From the NCBI GenBank assembly GCA_910578285.1, contig CAJTQL010000003.1:135743-199742 (forward strand): DNA of 64,000 nt, given 5' to 3'. This document shows positions 62,137 through 64,000 of the stretch, piece by piece; the stretch's first letter is position 1; each line of letters opens with the position of its first letter. The position numbers and the translations under genes were made by a program. This stretch comes from an uncultured Helicobacteraceae bacterium (GTDB lineage Bacteria; Campylobacterota; Campylobacteria; Campylobacterales; Helicobacteraceae). The notes beneath the pieces are model-generated. The model was not told the origin of the DNA, did not search any database, and was given only the letters and a program-made list of their open reading frames with translations.

Positions 62137-62436
62137 TTATGACTGCAAAAATGATTTGAGCAATGTGCTATGTAGAACGGGCGTGAATTCGAGAATCTCA
62201 TAACGTGCGAGATTCTGTTGCACAAATGGGTCTTGTTTACTAAAGCTTTCTGCAGCGGCTCTGTTAGCAAATTTGCCGATAATCACGCCCCCTTCGCGCG
62301 GAGTGCGCGGACCTGAAGCGAGCAAAAAACCTTTGTCATAGCCTGCTTGCAAATAGCTACGATGCGCGGCGAGGTTTGCCTCGATGTCCTCAAGCGGCGC
62401 TGTGTATTGAACGAGTAGGACAAAAAGATGACTCAT
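62137..62436 (-). CDS. YciI-like protein
   Basis: Encodes 99 aa from MSHLFVLLVQYT (AAGGA upstream). It has the ferredoxin-like YciI/YCII pattern: AHRSYLQAGYDKGFLLASGP with conserved His and Asp, then GGVIIGKFANRAAAESF and DPFVQQNLARYEILEF. Biochemical role unknown. It lies 16 bases before the M48 gene. The longer open frame upstream overlaps hemD and is not used. Confidence 0.85.
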   Translation of the reverse strand: MSHLFVLLVQYTAPLEDIEANLAAHRSYLQAGYDKGFLLASGPRTPREGGVIIGKFANRAAAESFSKQDPFVQQNLARYEILEFTPVLHSTLLKSFLQS

Positions 62437-62494
62437 GATGTATTCCTTGATGTTGGTTTGATACTCCGATTCTAACATATTTTGCATGGCTGCT

Positions 62495-63196
62495 TTATGT
62501 CTTTGTGAGTTTTTTAGCAAGAGTTACACATGCTTGAAAGCTCGGTTTGGGTGCAATCTGTGCATTTTGTTGTGCTTCTTGACTTAGGCTTGCAAAGGTG
62601 CTTTTGCCAATCGCAATTGCGTGGTAGCTAGGCTGCCAACCAAAGCGCAAGACAAAATTTTTGTAGCTCGAAGGCGCACCAAAAATAATGATGGAATCAT
62701 GCGGTGGTGGCGCGAAGTTTTGCGGATTTGGTATGCTTTCATAGACAACAATCTCGTTTGCAGCAATCCCCTCATTGCGCAATATCCCGACAATATCGCG
62801 AAAGCTTTCGCGCGCCTTGCAATACAGAATCGGTTGCGCTGGTTTCGCGGCGCATATCAGCGCAGCGAGGCAATCTCCCGTTGCGTTTTCGGGCATTCCG
62901 AGCACGATTCCTCCCGCTTTCACAAACGCGTGGCGCGTGCTCTTGCCCACAACAAATCCCCGCTTGCCCCGCAACGAAATGCCCGCATTTTGCAAGGCAA
63001 ACACGGCATTTTGTGAGCTGAACACAAGTGTAAATTTTTCTAGTGCGCTGTCTAGTGTATTCTCGCTTGCTAAAGCATCGCCAAGCGCGCTGCGCCATTG
63101 TGCAAAATCAGGTTGCAAAAAGACGATTTGTAGTAATGGAAGAGTGATAACCCCTTCAAATTGGGCAACTCCGATGAGGTAGATGGCGCGTTGCAT
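62495..63196 (-). CDS. hemD: Uroporphyrinogen-III synthase
   Basis: Encodes 233 aa from MQRAIYLIGVAQFEG (AAAGGAATACA upstream). HemD sequences are poorly conserved. The assignment rests on the two-domain size, the LVFSSQNAVFALQNAG segment, the VVGKSTRHAF segment, the C-terminal SIIIFGAPSSYKNFV and HAIAIGKSTFASL (T/S-x-x-A-x-x-L pattern). It closes the uroporphyrinogen III ring in haem synthesis. Moderately sure. Confidence 0.78.
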   Translation of the reverse strand: MQRAIYLIGVAQFEGVITLPLLQIVFLQPDFAQWRSALGDALASENTLDSALEKFTLVFSSQNAVFALQNAGISLRGKRGFVVGKSTRHAFVKAGGIVLGMPENATGDCLAALICAAKPAQPILYCKARESFRDIVGILRNEGIAANEIVVYESIPNPQNFAPPPHDSIIIFGAPSSYKNFVLRFGWQPSYHAIAIGKSTFASLSQEAQQNAQIAPKPSFQACVTLAKKLTKT

Positions 63197-63306
63197 TGTA
63201 TTCCTTTGTGTCGCCATGTGCATTTGTGGTACTATGGCAATGTTTTTAATGATAGCTTAACATTTTTTTGGGCATAATGAGACAATCTTTCGTGAGGAGA
63301 ATGGCT

Positions 63307-63990
63307 ATGTTAGATAGGGTGTTTAGTATTGCGGGGCTGATTTCGCATGACAAAAGCTTTGAAATTGGGTTCTACACTGTGTTGGTTGCGGTTATCGCGC
63401 TTCTTTTGGCGCGCGCGGCAACAAGCCGACTGCAAACGGTTCCCGGACCGATGCAGAACTTTTTTGAGACATTGCTTGGTGGAATCATCAGCACGGCAAA
63501 AGAGGCAATTGGTGAAGAAAAAGCGCGACATTATCTCCCGCTTACAGCGACTTTGGCAATTCTGATTTGTATCGCAAACTTGCTTGGAATCATTCCGGGA
63601 TTCGAGGCGCCAACGTCGAATATCAACTTCACACTAACGCTCGCACTGATTGTTTTTGTGTATTACAATTATGAAGGAATCCGCACATTTGGTGTCGCAC
63701 GCTATTTTGCGCATTTTGCGGGTCCGCTTCCCATTCTAGCGCCGTTTATGTTTGTGATTGAAATCATCTCACATTGCTCACGCGTGATTTCGCTCTCGTT
63801 CCGTTTGTTTGGGAATATCAAGGGCGATGATATGTTCTTGATTGTGATGCTATTCCTTGCGCCTTGGTTTGCGCCTCTGCCTGCCTATTTGATTCTAACC
63901 TTTATGGCATTCTTGCAGGCATTTATCTTTATGATTTTGACATATGTTTTTCTTGCAGGCGCTGTGCTTGTTTCTGAAGAGGGGCATTAG
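63307..63990 (+). CDS. atpB: ATP synthase F0 subunit a
   Basis: Encodes 227 aa with five to six membrane helices. The essential Arg is in ISLSFRLFGNIKGDDMFL, and the last helix carries LQAFIFMILTYVFLAGAVL. The start MLDRVFSIAGL at 63307 has GAGGAG seven bases upstream; an ATG six bases earlier is too close to it. As in other Campylobacterota, atpB stands apart from the main atp operon. The window ends 10 bases after the stop. Confidence 0.95.
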   Translation: MLDRVFSIAGLISHDKSFEIGFYTVLVAVIALLLARAATSRLQTVPGPMQNFFETLLGGIISTAKEAIGEEKARHYLPLTATLAILICIANLLGIIPGFEAPTSNINFTLTLALIVFVYYNYEGIRTFGVARYFAHFAGPLPILAPFMFVIEIISHCSRVISLSFRLFGNIKGDDMFLIVMLFLAPWFAPLPAYLILTFMAFLQAFIFMILTYVFLAGAVLVSEEGH

Positions 63991-64000
63991 AAATTTTGAG

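Overview
The window looks like a chromosomal segment of a Helicobacter or close Campylobacterota relative. The evidence is gene content and gene order. mfd, ccmA bactofilin, csd1-type M23 peptidase, folC, lptE, leuS, a DUF6394 gene, secF, secD and yajC lie in the order known from H. pylori. So do the blocks PpiC/PEB4-fba-efp and psd-nadA. A GGDEF protein, ThiG and MntP suggest an enterohepatic or Wolinella-like lineage rather than H. pylori itself. The species cannot be fixed from this sequence. No tRNA, rRNA, CRISPR array or intact insertion sequence was recognised.

Layout. 1-524: end of rplU, then rpmA. 525-7719: an isolated remnant of a very large phage 'polyvalent' protein gene, broken by two frameshifts, with no other phage genes beside it. 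7720-17500: the accessory locus of most interest. Four paralogous cassettes each have a near-perfect sigma54 promoter, a conserved 5' leader hairpin, a secreted precursor and a 350-417 aa partner protein without a signal peptide. The precursor carries a Sec signal, a conserved propeptide ending in a double-glycine motif, and a variable mature part. The third cassette is followed in the same operon by an outer-membrane beta-barrel and a stand-alone periplasmic C39 cysteine peptidase, the pair known from Fap (functional amyloid) systems. A scar of a fifth cassette follows the fourth. 17528-25332: a long minus-strand operon (PpiC, fba, efp, DJ-1, mltC, psd, nadA, tgt, bioV). 25414-27833: mntP, thiG and a YmdB-type phosphoesterase. 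27824-41473: a minus-strand run from yajC to mfd covering protein export, LPS transport, cell shape, folate and repair. 41474-43339: a repeat-rich island with a phase-variable-looking outer-membrane protein gene that also carries a stop codon. 43340-45836: rluD, a candidate structured RNA, and a class II DAHP synthase. 45946-56314: plus-strand genes yjfB, slt, a J-domain protein, nadK, recN, uvrA and a small superfamily I helicase, with a convergent TauE/SafE permease between. 56311-64000: a NifS-like enzyme, cysK, acnB, an M48 lipoprotein protease, YciI, hemD and atpB.

How the parts may work together. In the cassette locus the simplest model is: sigma54 and the flagellar regulatory hierarchy switch the cassettes on; Sec exports the precursors; the periplasmic C39 peptidase removes the propeptide after Gly-Gly; and the beta-barrel passes the variable mature domains to the surface. 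The partner proteins could be chaperones, immunity-type proteins or flagellar-exported proteins; the sequence does not decide. Most of the rest is ordinary core genome, apart from repeat families scattered between genes and several poly-G tracts.
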